Shown here piece by piece: positions 14,795-27,200 of a stretch of DNA of 64,000 nt. How positions within the stretch are numbered: position 1 is the stretch's first letter; each line of letters begins with the position of its first letter. Position numbers and translations under genes: made by a program. The notes below the pieces were generated by a model. The model was given only the letters and a program-made list of their open reading frames with translations. It was not told the DNA's origin and ran no database searches. The stretch is from Todiramphus chloris collaris. Its lineage: Eukaryota; Chordata; Aves; Coraciiformes; Alcedinidae. The stretch is from NCBI GenBank assembly GCA_025345505.1, contig JANVCC010000025.1, forward strand, positions 2,278,971 through 2,342,970, in the 5' to 3' direction.

Positions 14795-15187
14795 TACTAT
14801 GAAGCACAAAATCCCTCTATGATTCTCTGGTTGACATGGCTTAAAAGATCCTTTGATGGACAAAGGGTGGGGGGAGGGGGGTAAGGAGAAGGGACCACCT
14901 CTGTGGAATGTTCTAGTGATGCTGTTTCCTAATACGCTAGTGTTTCAGTACCTGTGTCCGTGTCATGGAAAAAATGCAGAGGGATTATGAAAAAGCTACA
15001 AAAATGTCTGGAGACTTGAAAAATATGTTTTGCACAGACCGAGTAGGAAGTTAAATCTATTAATTTTGTTAAAACTCATTAAAGTAAGTCAGGAACCAGT
15101 TAAGACAAATAAAGATAAGTAAAATTATGAGGCCATTTAATTTAGCAGACAAAATGAGAAAAACCGACAAAAGCTGACACCAGAAAT
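14795..15187. other. Non-coding spacer with G-rich cluster
   Basis: This short interval follows the CR1 tail. It holds a lone extra 'CTATGATTCT' at about 14817-14826, possibly a relic of the CR1 tail repeat, and a G-rich cluster at 14865-14881. Otherwise it is unrecognised AT-rich sequence. Confidence 0.5.
14865..14881 (+). repeat. G-rich cluster, relaxed G-quadruplex candidate
   Basis: Three G runs (3, 6 and 6 bases) are separated by a single T and a single A. This could fold as a quadruplex only under relaxed rules, because the strict four-run G3 pattern needs a fourth separated run. It lies about 70 bases past the end of a CR1 fragment. Confidence 0.6.
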
Positions 15188-15238
15188 TTAAAAAAAAATA
15201 AATAAAAAATCAAACCAACCAACCAAAAAACAAACCCA
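15188..15238 (+). repeat. A-rich / (CCAA)n low-complexity patch
   Basis: An A-rich run with AATAAA-like units leads into CAAACCAACCAACCAAAAAACAAACCC. Its reverse complement resembles the T/G-rich patches seen elsewhere in the window, including one about 400 bases downstream in opposite orientation. Confidence 0.75.
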
Positions 15239-16099
15239 AGAAATAATTAGCTATTGGAACAGATAACCAAGAAAACTGACAAATTTGTCAACAGCTAACA
15301 CCTTACTGTGAGGCCAGCTACATGTCAAAAAAAAAGACAAGCCTACTAGAAGCTGAGCGTAGCAGCTAGGCCAGCTCACTGATCATAACCATTCTGTGTG
15401 CCCTTAAAGTCACTGAATCACTACGAAGCACATGACTTCTCTGCAGATGCTTTCCCATAAGGAAAACGTTAAGCTGGTTTAGTTAGGAAGGTCAAACCTT
15501 CCTGCTTTTTCAAAAGTATCTTTAAAGACATGAGGAAAGGGTTCCCATTAGGGAAAAGACAGAAATGCCTGGTTGCTCTGTGAGTTTGTTTCCACAATCA
15601 GGTGGTTTTTTGTTTGGTTTTTTTTAAAAGTCATGAAGTACAGCTAATCCCTTGGTCATTTTATTAGTCACCCTTCTTAGCTTTCAGATTCAACAAGAAG
15701 AGCATAAGCATGAGTCCACACTGCAAAGAACTATCTGCACAATCTGTGAATAGGAGACCTTGGTAAATAACAATTGAGGGACCAGAGTTTTCAGTTAAAT
15801 CCATACGGTCACTGATGAAAACCATGGTCTGAACATGCCACTGTATAACCATCCCAGGTAGGGCAGTGGTAGGTAAAAGGACAAACTAGATTATGCGCAA
15901 TCTATTTTTTCTGACTTTTTTTTAAATTACTTTTATTTTCGTGATCTTCTGGTTCAACACTTTGTGGTTTGTTTCCTGTTGTTTTGGGGTTTTTTTTTTT
16001 GAAGGCAGGTTTGGCCAGTTTTCCTCACAAGAGCAATTTCAGATTTGCTAGCAGTGTGGGCAGAACAACTTCATTTTGTGCACATCCTCAGTGGTAGCA
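15239..16099. other. Non-coding spacer with two T/G-rich patches
   Basis: No gene was seen. Low-complexity T/G patches occur at 15603-15626 and 15961-16000, the latter ending in an 11-base T run. The 62-codon minus-strand frame at 15664-15852 has no known domain. Confidence 0.5.
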
Positions 16100-16462
16100 G
16101 AAGTCACTTGTGCTGCCACCAGAGAGGAGAGACAACTGCCAGTGCCAACAGCAGCCATTCCCCCGCCTTCCCTGGGCAGCTGTTACCGCTTCGCACTTGG
16201 CTTTCCCAGAGAAGAGCCAGGGCAGCCCAGCCATGCCCAGGCAGGGGCTCAGGCAGGACTTGGAGCTCAAAGGGCAAAACCAAGGGCAGTGCTTTGCTCT
16301 CCTCCAGCTGGGTCCTCCCTCCCAGGACAGCAGCTTTCAGGTTGCTGTTTTCCTCCCCCCCGGCAGTTTGCTGCTATCCAAACGCTATCTGTTTCCATTA
16401 CAATCACTATGAGCTCCTATTGATATCAAGAGAAGATACAGCATGTCTTCAGAAAATACGAT
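16100..16462. other. GC-richer block with overlapping open frames
   Basis: This island is clearly more GC-rich than its surroundings. It is open in three plus-strand frames (up to 148 codons, 16045-16491) and in one minus-strand frame. Openness in many phases is expected when A/T-rich stop codons are scarce, so I do not call a gene. CpG is sparse, which argues against a CpG-island promoter. It runs into the G20 tract. It could be an unrecognised old repeat or part of a non-coding transcript. Confidence 0.4.
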
Positions 16463-16482
16463 GGGGGGGGGGGGGGGGGGGG
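16463..16482 (+). repeat. G20 homopolymer
   Basis: Twenty consecutive G are followed by GCC-type sequence, giving CCGG at the border. This is the longest G tract in the window. Such a tract can form G-quadruplexes and is prone to polymerase slippage and assembly error, so its true length is uncertain. Confidence 0.9.
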
Positions 16483-18089
16483 CCGGTGTGAGAAGAAAAG
16501 AATTGCTATTTATGCCATTTTCAGCAAGTGTTTGGTAAGATTTGCATTTGGTAATCTGCCCAGGCCCATGAAAAGGGAAAACTACAGTCCTCCTCAGATA
16601 AATAACTCTCCTGGGTACACAGAGATGTATGTGGTGGCCTCACAGGTACAAAACACAGGAAATTAAAGGAATGGGGTAAAGTAGAAAATCTGAAAACAGG
16701 TTAAAACATAGGTAAACATTGAACATACTACATTTTGTTATGTCCCAATTTCTCTGCATAAAAATGTAAAAATAATGTAAGGATTACCTAGCAAAAGCTA
16801 GTTTAAAGTTTGTGCTATTTTGGGCTCTCCAAATCTGCTTCTCTGAAAGAGCTTGAAGTATTGACAATTAGAGAGTCACTTTATTCAGGGCTTTGACAAA
16901 AAACTACATACAGCTTTAAATTCCATGTTATCTCAGCCATGTGACAATATCAGACTTTCATGCTGCAGGGATGTCATGAGCACACAATAATTCACTCATT
17001 TTTATTCTCGCTGCTTTAATTTTGGTTAATATGACAATCCAGAAGTCAATTTTCTTTGAAACAAAACACAGGTATTACAAATCTAAGATGATTGCAAAGG
17101 AATATCCTTAAGCCAAGCTACGTGAAATCATTTAAATGTTTTCGTTCCATTTCCCATTTCTGAACTAATCTATTTAAAAATTATCTTGAGAAGAAGGAAT
17201 AACTGTAATTTATTTGTATTCCTGTCAAATGCACAGTATACAGGTGATTCTGCCCAGGAACTTAAGTGTGGAAGAGCGGAGTGTGGAAGACTTGGCAGGT
17301 TCTAACTGTAATACAAGCATCACATTGAGCCCTTGGGAGCTGTCTCATGGCACAAAAATAATTTTCTTTCAAAGCAGGGGATTATGTAGTTTTTCTTGCT
17401 TCAAAAAATGGTCAAAGTCTACCTTCAACATGTGGCAGCAGCAACAAAGCAAATGACTGTTGGTATCAAACACCTGGGTGCAGTACCATCAGATGTCACA
17501 GGGGTTCTCTCAGAAATGCAGAGATGAGAGGATTTTCAGTAATGCAGAAGCACGTGGTCTGAAGCACGAATGACCTGGGAGCTCATCATGATATAGTTAT
17601 AATGTAGGTACTGTAGGTACTAACCAGGGTTAGTAGATAACTAAAGGTGGATGGAGAGCTCTAAAAACCTCTACTTATTTGCTCCTAAGCCATTCTGAGT
17701 ACTTTCTTTTAACTTCACTCCCCAGTGAAAGACGCTCTTGTAAGTCCAACTCCTATATGGGAGGAAAGAACTCAGACCACCCTCTGAATTTCCATACTGA
17801 TGTCCCCCAAAGTCTTAACTCATTGCTTTTAAGGAAAATTATTTTCTCAACCTATCCATTACTATGACAAGAGCCAGAGGAGATCCCTGCAAAGTTAACT
17901 GAAGGAGGAGGCAGAAGGTACACACACTCAGTTCCTGTAATCTGCACCCATTCCAGTTATTTTGACTTCACCTGGATGAAACACAGCAGGAAGATGGAAG
18001 GCTTCATTTGGCCACTTCAAAATAAAGAATAAAAAAAGACAACTTTGTTATCTAAGAATAATGAAACTGCTATTGCCAGGATGCATAAC
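16483..18089. other. Unique AT-rich non-coding sequence
   Basis: No gene or transposon was recognised. A perfect 9-bp tandem duplication (TGTAGGTAC twice) lies at 17603-17620. Confidence 0.55.
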
Positions 18090-18257
18090 AAACTGGCCCA
18101 GGATGCCCAGAGAGGTTGTGGAGTCTCCTCTGGAGAGATTCCAAACCCGCCTGGACAATGTGATCCTGGGTCCCCTGCCCTGGGTGAACCTGCTGGAGCT
18201 GGAGGATTGGATGAGATGATCTCCAGAGGTCCCTTCCAACCCCTACCATTCTGTGAT
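18090..18257 (+). mobile_element. CR1 LINE fragment, 3' end
   Basis: This is a short 5'-truncated CR1 copy in plus orientation. It begins in the region encoding the protein tail ('AACTGGCCCAGGATGCCC', then 'AGAGAGGTTGTGGAGTCTCC'). It continues through 'ATTCCAAACCCGCCTGGA' and 'CCTGGGTGAACCTGCTGGAG'. It ends in the typical 3' motif 'ATGAGATGATCTCCAGAGG', 'TCCCTTCCAACCCCTACCATTCTGTGAT'. It is relatively well preserved, suggesting a younger copy than the 46.7-kb element. It differs from the 14.6-kb copy in its 3' region, so at least two CR1 subfamilies are present. It cannot encode a functional protein. Confidence 0.93.
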
Positions 18258-20084
18258 AGTCTGACTGCTTTCATTCACAGAGCTTTTATATTTATAGAGT
18301 GTCCCTGGACTGCTTGCTCTTGGGCTGCATGACTGCCTCAGAATATTTATTGCTCCAAATAATATACAAATCCCATCTTGGGACACCTCCAAGACAAGGA
18401 AGTTTTGGTCAAAAGATCAGGATGAAAAAGAAACTATAACAAAGAAGATCATTCTTCTTAGAAGAACAAATTAAAATGAAATGAATGCTGTTAAGAGTAA
18501 GTCCAGACTTCAACAGAAGACTTGAATTGTATTTCCAGGCATTATTTTTTATTGAAAAGGACATTTGTCTTAAATAAATGTGTGAATTTTAAAAAATATT
18601 GCTGCAAAGTGCACCAGTGGTGTTTTGACTAGTGACTATCACATCAGTTCTGGGACTTTCCACTTTCTTCTTTATATCACATCCTCAAGCAACATTTTCT
18701 GCAAGTGACATAGGAAGACCTAAATATTTTTCCATGGGTGACAAAGATGAGAATTTAGTTTCTTACTCTTTTCCTCACCCTTTCCAAACAACAAAGGAGA
18801 ACTTCAGTTGTTCCTGAGAACACAGGATGAAGACAACTCCAGAGTTCCTATCCCACATGTCTGCATGCTGGTTCACCATATGGATAAGCACATCCTGAGG
18901 TAGCAGCACCTGTGCTGCACCCCGACCCAAGCAAGTCAAGAGCACTCTGCCTCCAAGGAGCAAAATCCATCCTGGATGTGGAGAGAGGAGTGCCATATGC
19001 TGGACACCAGACTAGTAGAAGGCATCGCTGGAGTCTATTAGGGAGCACTGTCACAGCTGCTTCTATGAACTCTTATAGGTTTAATATTTAGATGCATACA
19101 GTACTTTTTTATGACTGTTTTGGATATCGGAGTCATTTTGAAGCTTTTTTTATTTTCCTCCCAGGACACTTCACATCTAAGCTCCCGACAACCACTGAGG
19201 ATCCCACGTGCCACATCACAGTGGAATCCCACTCAACCCCCTTGACTAGGCTGATTTAGAGACACACTTCAATTATGTAGGCAAAACTCCCTTAAACCAT
19301 GAGGAATTTTGCTTACAAAAAGGACAAGGGACCACACCTTCAGACTTAAAGCAAATATAATTTTCCCTTTTCCCAGTGCTGGGCTGTTGACAGACAATGC
19401 AAGATTCCTCACCTTCCCTAAAAACATCCTACAGACTCAAAGATTTAACTTTCACAAGTTTCCCTTTAGAAGTTGTAGTCTCCATTCTAACCTCATTGAA
19501 ACTCCAATAAAGACAAGCACTCCTTTAGACATTATTAAAAAAATAAATATTTGCATTCAAGCCTCTTAAGACTCTCCATATTTTGTTTTGTACTATGAAA
19601 CTACTACTGGAAAGAAGAGTTGGATATATTGAAATATAAAAAATAATCAGAAGGATTTTTCCCTTTTCACAGTAACTAACGTTACCTGTCACAGAAGATC
19701 TGGAAAAGGTAACCCACTTTCAAAAAACAGGAAAGGAAAGTTACTTGAAGGAGATTAAAACCTTTTTTGATATCAGACACAAAAATGACTAATATGCATA
19801 GGGGTTTCCAGCTGAGATTTAAAATTGATGCACAATTCCTTATGACCCCAGGTATTCGCACAAACTGATAAAAGACAGCTCTCCACGAGCACCAAAATCC
19901 ATTACTCTGAGCATGCAGAGTAGAGGAAGCAGGAGTCTAACCAATTTGTCAAAATAATTTTCAAGTTTAATTTTTCCATGATTTATAATAATCATGGCCA
20001 TTTCAAGCAGTGTGATAAATCTGCAGGTGTGCAAGTCTCTGAATCCAAAGAGTGAAACGCAATAGGTTGCAAATGGTAAGCTTC
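18258..20084. other. Unique AT-rich non-coding sequence
   Basis: No gene was recognised. The stretch contains a perfect 8-bp inverted repeat with a 6-base loop at 19976-19997 (CCATGATT / AATCATGG). Open frames at 18775-19232 on the minus strand overlap one another and match no family I know. Confidence 0.55.
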
Positions 20085-20095
20085 GGGGGGGGGGG
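20085..20095 (+). repeat. G11 homopolymer
   Basis: Eleven consecutive G sit in AT-rich sequence. It is a simple repeat. Confidence 0.9.
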
Positions 20096-22743
20096 AATGT
20101 TTGCACTGAAATACAAATCTTCCTTTCTTAATAAAAACAGTAATTCCTATAGTCAAGAATAATGAACAGCTTAAATTATAACACACCATTCTTATTTGTT
20201 TGTAACTCCAAATGCACCAGCTTTCTGGGTTAAAGTTTTGCTAGTATTCTACTTCATGGAAAGTTTCAACAAAAAACTGCTCACTTTTACCAAAATGAGA
20301 TTTGAACTAAATATGTTGTTTTCTGCATTTTAAAATGTTCTCATGGCTACATTTTTAAGAGTCTCTAGAATATCTCCATTTTGGAAGTACCTGAAAAGGG
20401 TCTGGAGGTTAAGTTCTCTGTACTTTGAGCACTCGTTAACACAGCACTTCAAAGATGTTGCGTACTCTTTCCAGCATGAGGACTGCTGTGGTCAGTACAC
20501 AGAACATGAGAGCAGGGACCCATCACTCCTGTGCTCCCCAATCTTCCCCCTCCCCTTGTAAGAAAAAGGAGGAAAATCCTGATGAGAACTGGAAGTGCTA
20601 GGGAACTGGCTTGGAGCAGAGGCTAAGGGGTGGTTGGGATCCAATGAAAAGCTTCAGTGACTGCTAATGGCGTGTTGGTAGTGGAAAAGAAAGATACTGA
20701 GATAGCATGTAATTAAAAACTATAACATATAGGAAACTAAATTAAGTACAGGCAAACTTAATTCCAGCATGTGTGAGCTTATTAACATTTGACTTGGAAA
20801 CCGCAGGAGCATGATGGGAACACATGGGAGCAAAAGGAAAAGAAAAAGAGCAGAATAGAAAGGGAAGATTTAATTATTATTTATTAATCCACAGATTGTC
20901 TGTAAAGTTGCTAAGCACTGTAAAGATTCAGAGTAAGTGGCAATTTCTGCACAAATGTTTAAGAATTTAAAAACACATCACAAGGAAAGATGTAAGAGGC
21001 AAAGCACTTAGTTCAAAGCTCCCCATGCAAGGCAGTGGCAAAGGAGTACTCTGATTTGCTTTATGGGCAATAAACAGCACAAAACCCTAGAAGATACAGT
21101 AGGACTGACAAGACCATGCAGTCCTCACCGGCCAGGACACACAGCTAGTGAAACACATCGGCTCATTGCCTCCCAAGCTCCTCTGCTCCGCAGTGTTCCC
21201 CTGCACCTGAGTATTCTTGGTTCAAGAAGGAAAAGGATGAAGTTATAAATCACAGCTAGAAGTATAACGAGTTTGGCACATTCTACATATTAATTCATGC
21301 AAAGCTTTTACGGAACTACCCAAGTACCTAAAGAAATGAGCAAGCAGCATCTGCAAATTAATATTTCTTTTGCTGCAGAACATTAAGTGCTGCTTTCCAA
21401 AGGCAGTAAGTCAGGAAGGGGCATCATGCATGAAGAACATGAAGAATTTAGTCTCCTACCACCTCAAATGAAAAGGCCTCTCTGACTGCAGGTGGTCTTT
21501 TACCCACAATAGCAACTAGAAAGCAAAACCAAAGGTAACATTTGATGATCCTGATCCTATCTCCACAGGAGAAAAAAGCAGTCTTGGCTACTACCTCTGA
21601 AGGGTGCAGAGCTGTACCTCCCTTTCCTGCTCTTCATTCCTACTCCATCACCTTAGGTGTTCTTGACACAGCATCTAAGGCGAGCCTCCTACGATCTCAA
21701 AAGGTAAATATACTTCCCTGTGCACTACAGCAGATTAAGTACCATCGCATTTTATTAGAGTTAACAGAGAAAATGCAGGCCTGCATATCGTGTTCAAAAT
21801 GTGTTTTACACTGCAGCGTAATATTCGGGGATGTTATGTTACAAACACTGGGCAACCTGACAGATACATCTGTTAGAAGTATAATTACACTAGGTAACTT
21901 GTATTACTGTCCCTCTCTGTTAAACAAAACAATGGATTTTCACTCACAGGGGCACCTTGGAAGATTAATGGTAATAACGAAGCATGAAATATTTCCTTCC
22001 TAGTGTGGTTGATCTGAAAGAGGGGAAACAATAATTTCACCCAGAAGGGATAATCCTTTGAGGAAAATTTTCTGTGAAATAATGTATTGCAACTTCTCAT
22101 CCCACATATGTCAACAAAGGAACTATCAGTGTTGTGCTTAATGCAATAAAGGCCAACAAGCCAGGAAAAGGAAATGTAATCAGCACAGCATAAAAAATGG
22201 TACACAGCAGTGTCAGCAGGAGGGAGTGGAGATGTCAGGAGAACAGAGGCAGGAAGCAACAGTATAAACAGCAAAGGAGGACAGAGACCAGAAAAAAGGC
22301 AATGGGGAGAGAAGATAGAAGGAATTGTCCAAATTAAAACAATCGGACAGGGGAGAAAAAAAATACTCAAAATTTAAAAACGGTTTAGGGCAATTTTTCA
22401 AGTGAGCCATGTGAAATATTAGTTACAAGGAAGCGGACTGTGGGGCAGGTGGTTCAGCAGGTGAGGTCCTGCTGGCAGCTGGGCAGGCACAGCCCTTCCC
22501 AACCTGACTCCTCTGCCCCCTTCGTGCAGATGGCACTTGGGTGGCACTGCCACAGCACAGATGCCCTCAACTCCTCAAGTGATGTCACACACCTTCCTGG
22601 TGGCACAGTGGTTTAACCTGGGCTACTTCAGAGAGTGGACCAAGATAATGATAACTTGTGGCTACGCATTTCTTTGACAATCTGAACCTTGAATGGGCTC
22701 AACCAACTAACATGGATAAGAAAGGAACAATTTAGAAACCACA
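20096..22743. other. Non-coding sequence with two long chance frames
   Basis: The two longest open frames of the region lie here: 21542-22003 on the plus strand (153 codons) and 21885-22370 on the minus strand (161 codons). They overlap by over 100 bases on opposite strands and contain no motif I recognise. The minus-strand frame lies opposite an A/G-rich plus strand, which removes stop codons by composition. I see no promoter, splice structure or transposon here. A GC-richer piece at 22440-22620 is also unassigned. Confidence 0.45.
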
Positions 22744-22763
22744 CCCCCCCCCCTTTTTTTTTT
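22744..22763 (+). repeat. C10-T10 homopyrimidine junction
   Basis: Ten C are followed directly by ten T, a 20-base pure pyrimidine tract on the plus strand. It is a simple sequence with potential for triplex-type structure. Confidence 0.9.
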
Positions 22764-24164
22764 AATAAAGCCTTTTCAATCACACACTGGTGTCCATAGG
22801 GAAAAAATATCCCTTGAAATCAAGTTATTGAAAGTATCCCCTCAGTGTCTTATGAATAAACCCTTGCTCTATCTTCAAAGAACACTCTCAAGCCTTTAAT
22901 TTTTGGCAGAAAAGCCATTTAATCAATATATTCAGCATTAATCAAGGCCAAGAGCAATTTCATTTCAACCCTTTCCCAAATTAAGTTGGAATCTAAGCAA
23001 GTACATCACTCTATTACTTTGCTTAGGGTAGGTAGATTCAGCAGGAGATAGAAGCTTTCAGTGGTAACTAATTCTGTTTAACCAATAGTTCCTCTTATTT
23101 TTCTTACATAAACATCAGTACAGCAGGAAATGCTAAATTTTCTCTAGAAAAAAACTCCATTAAATAACCATATTTCTTGGTTCTGTTTTTAAAACATAAG
23201 TGCCTTTTTATTACTTTAACTGATCACTGCTGTTGCCCTGATAATTTTTTATTCCATGAGATGTTTTATGCTCACAATATTCTCAGCGTGAAGCACTAAT
23301 TAGAATCAGAAAACTGCTCTGCTCTCATTAACTTTTTGCTGTCTATATTTATTGCAAGAAATGTCTTTCCTTTAAAATGTGTACCTTCTCCCTTGCTGAC
23401 TGGAAAGCTGGGTGCAATGTGGGGACTGTCACATCACAGTGCTCAGCTCTACTGAGAGAATTACTTTCTGCAGAACAGAGAGCAGTAGCTGTCTGTCCTG
23501 AGCTCCATTCCCCAGGGTTTTTCCTCCAGCCAATAGTTCTGTGGTGATTTGTTTGTTCACATCATACAAGACCCATGATAGGCATTAGACAGCTTGAAGG
23601 TAGAGCAAAGGAAGGCATGATCTGAGGAAGCAGCATAGCCGCAGTGGCTAGCGCTTCCTTGGCAGCAGGTTTCAGGTATTTCTAATTGGACAGCTTCTGT
23701 AGCAAGAAATAAATCAGTTCACTGACTAGGTTGGTCTTTGGCCTTATGAGTAACCTTGTCTCAACGTGGCAGTGGCTGGATGAACATCTACAGTAGGATG
23801 TTCTCACTACCACACTTCCTATTTTTGTCACGCAGCAGTCAGTACTTTGTTGCTGCCAGGAAAAGAATAAGGAATAAAGAGTAGAGAAATCATGACAACT
23901 ATAAAAATGCACTACCATACTTCACTTCATTGGAAGAAAATGAAGCTCAACTATTGCAAGCTCTGTAGCAACCCCACAGACTTGCCTTTAGCTTTGAGAA
24001 AGCCATTTTAGCTTTATCCTTCTGCAGTAAACACTTGAAAACATGGATTTTACCCTTTGTTTCTTCCTCTGGTATTACAACATAAATTGTACAAAAGAAA
24101 AAAAAAACCCTTTTGCAAACATCTCCAGAGCTAACAGGATCTTACTGAATGCTGTCTACGGGGC
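22764..24164. other. Unique AT-rich non-coding sequence
   Basis: Nothing could be recognised as a gene, RNA or transposon. Confidence 0.55.
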
Positions 24165-24210
24165 AAATACAAATTTAATTCAATTTTAAATACAAATTTA
24201 ACTCAATTTT
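24165..24210 (+). repeat. 23-bp tandem duplication, two units
   Basis: Two adjacent 23-base units (24165-24187 and 24188-24210) begin AAATACAAATTTAA and end TCAATTTT. They are identical except for one T-to-C difference near the middle. This is direct evidence of a small local duplication, most simply replication slippage. Confidence 0.95.
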
Positions 24211-27200
24211 ATAGGGCCTGGTTTTTTTACCCAGCTATAACAACTTCTCTGTTAGAGTATGGCACTATCTGCTTTTATCATTAATACTCGAGTCAGTGGT
24301 TAATGCAGAGGTGACAAATCATTGAAATGCCTGACAGCTTATGGCTTTTATCACTAAGGAACATCTTCTGTATTTCATATCCCTTGTGCCTATTGTATTT
24401 CCTTTCGTTGTCTCCTGTACTCTTATGTACATGTGAACATTCATAATTAATCACCTCTGATCATAATTTATTTGCACACAATCAATTACCAAATTTCTGT
24501 TGCTTAATGTCAGTGCTTATCAACTAAAGTTTGGAAAGTGGTGGAACAAGAGGAAAATTTCTGCCCGAGGAAGTATCAGAGTAATGTCTTTAGTCCTTTA
24601 GTCCTGTCTGAACCATCATTCAGCATAGAGAAGTAAAAATGCACATCTGCTTAATTTTGCTGGCCATCAGAAGGACAGGGTGAACTGCCCGTACCCTCAA
24701 CTAAACCCAAAGAATGGAATCAGATATTTTTCAGGCCATAAGCAGGAAAATGCTCCCTATAAGGAAAAGTACCCATGTTTCACCTGCATGTGAGAAGTAC
24801 CTCTTACCAAAACCACTGCCAACTGCATACTGGAGTGCTGCAGAGCACAGGCCCCTGTCCTGGGGGGACTGAGCTGTAAATGTCAGGATCAGGATAAAGA
24901 ACACAGTCAGCATTAGACTACCCTCCTTAATCAGGAAATACAGCCAGCTTGCAACACAGTTATTTACACGCAGACCATGTCACTACATTATCTAAGTTTC
25001 ACCCTATGTATAAGCATAATTTGTCCCATTTGGTTATGGCTTTTTTTCCACACCCTCCTGTTCTCCTGCTCACAAGAACACTCACAGAGCTCAAAATGAA
25101 ATGTAACTCTTGTGTTATGAGATAACAGTCACTTTTGGAAGCGATGAGTAGCAACTGTTAAAACAAAAGAAACTCCATTTCAAATCCAGTGTGAAGTAAC
25201 GGACAAAAAAAGAATGAAGCAGAAATGACCTTATCCATAACTATAGTCATAAGGCTAGTTAGGATTCCTTCTGAGTAAAAAATAGAGAACAACTGGCAAA
25301 TGTCAGCCTCATTATCATGAACTCTTTTTAGTAGCGAAACAAAAATTAGCCCTCAGATTTTTTTCAACAGACCAGACCATTCTGTGTGTTAGAAGGCTTT
25401 CCATTTCTTTTGATTAACGATCACATTATGGGTTCACCCTTTCTCTTTAGTATTAAAAGCACATGTTTCAGCCTTAATGGCTATACGCACACTATATTTA
25501 TCTTTTTACAAACACTTGATGTTTAAATAGTTTGGGCATAATGTTGTGAAATATAGTGAGAAGCACAAAAAAAAAGGGGGGGTAATCTGAACAAAAAGAA
25601 CATTGAGTTCAAAGGTAATTGCTTCTCTCTGATACATGCAGTTTTTCATACTGTCCTTCAGAAATACTAAAAAATGGAACATTCCGGGTAGATAAAAGAA
25701 ATCCTGGAACACTTTCTTATAATATTAGTGCCACTGTTTAAAGCCAAGATAATGTTCTGCAATCTTGAGTCTATAATAAATGCTGTAGACAGAGAATACA
25801 GTTGTCCTTCACCTGAGAGATCTCAATGGGAGTTTTCCAAAGTAATAACTTGGTAAGAAGTCCAATCCAAACCTGTTGCAGATTACTGAAGCTCCAGTAA
25901 AGTTAACAGAATGGTGCCATTTCATGCCAGCTAGGGCTCTGGCACAATGTCTTTATTCAGCACAATAACTGACTATCTTCCTAGCTAGCAGTTTAACACC
26001 AACACATTTTTACAAGTCCCTTGACTAAAATACATGGCAGTTTCTCACCTTGGCTTTTTTGCCTCTGGCATAGTCTTGGTCATTTATTTATTGACATTGT
26101 CTAGTAATGCATCTTGCAGGTGGACACCCATCTCTTCCCTAAGACCAGGGCTCTAAGTCTGCAGTCGTTGTAACCCTCGCAGACGCGATTCAACAGTTAA
26201 CTGCTTCCTGGGATAGTGATGAAGCACAGACAATTTTCCCTATTCATGTCATCATAATTTACCATTAGGGGGAAGAGGGACTAGTTCACATATCCCCATC
26301 ATCCATAGGTGATGCTTAGGAAAAAAAAAGCTGGTGTTTTCCATTAGGATTTGGGTTTTTTTGTTTGGTTTGTTCTTAACTTATGTCCTTGTCCTGCAAG
26401 AGCCACCTCTGATTGTGATCTCAGATCAGGATCAATTGTCCAAATCCTCCCCAGTCTTCATTTGTCCCACTTCCTGAACTGAAACAAAACAGCATCAGGT
26501 CTTAATCATGCTTATCCATCTAGGTACTTGCTTTACTGAGCCAGGAGTTTGACCCTTACAGCTCATGTTTCTTGTTTCCCAGTAAACATAAATATGAAGC
26601 TCAGTCTTCCAAGTTTCTGTGCACTCAAGATCTCATACACAGTGTTTCACCCTGGAATCACACAAACATGTACCAGCTTGGTGTCTTGTGAGCTTTGGTA
26701 GAAATACATTTAGGCTTATGCAGCTATAAAGGCCCTGCTTCAGTTGGCATCCCCAGCCTCCACTGGGCACTCTGGCTTGAGAAACTCAACTCCACACGGA
26801 TGGAGACGATAAGATTAGAACTAATGTACATATTTCTGACAGCTGACCAGGGAGTAACAGAGGAGAAGGCATTCTGCCTCAGCCTCATGCAGAAAAGATC
26901 CCTTGGAGTCAATTGCAGGCAGCCGAGGCCATCTCACATGGCCCGTGCCTCCCCAGAGAGCAGCACAAACCGTCAGCTTCACGTGAGAATGTCACCACAC
27001 GAAGGACACAAGGACTCCACTCAGTGACAAGTTTAACATCAGAATGTGAGGACTAAACAGAACATCCCATAAGGTACACTAAAATGTCGAATTTCATATT
27101 TGACAAAAATGGGAATGATGATACTTACTTGCTCCAGAGGGATGTTACGATGCTCCGTTTATTCTTCGTAAAGTTCAGTGTGATTCTCTGATGTGCCCTA

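Noticed and set aside
16045..16491. 148-codon plus-strand frame
   Set aside because: It overlaps other open frames in a GC-richer block and ends in a poly-Gly stretch encoded by the G20 tract.
19976..19997. Perfect 8-bp inverted repeat with 6-base loop
   Set aside because: It is real, but such short hairpins are expected often in 64 kb of AT-rich DNA, so it is not treated as a finding.
21542..22003. 153-codon plus-strand open frame
   Set aside because: No motif or family was recognised, there is no splice or promoter context, and it overlaps a 161-codon frame on the other strand. A frame this long is plausible by chance in 64 kb read six ways.
21885..22370. 161-codon minus-strand open frame, longest in the window
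   Set aside because: It lies opposite A/G-rich plus-strand sequence that lowers stop frequency. The hydrophobic, Leu/Phe/Ser-rich peptide is a composition product with no family match I can name.
22440..22660. GC-richer stretch considered as a tRNA-derived SINE
   Set aside because: I could not see convincing A- and B-box promoter elements or a tail.
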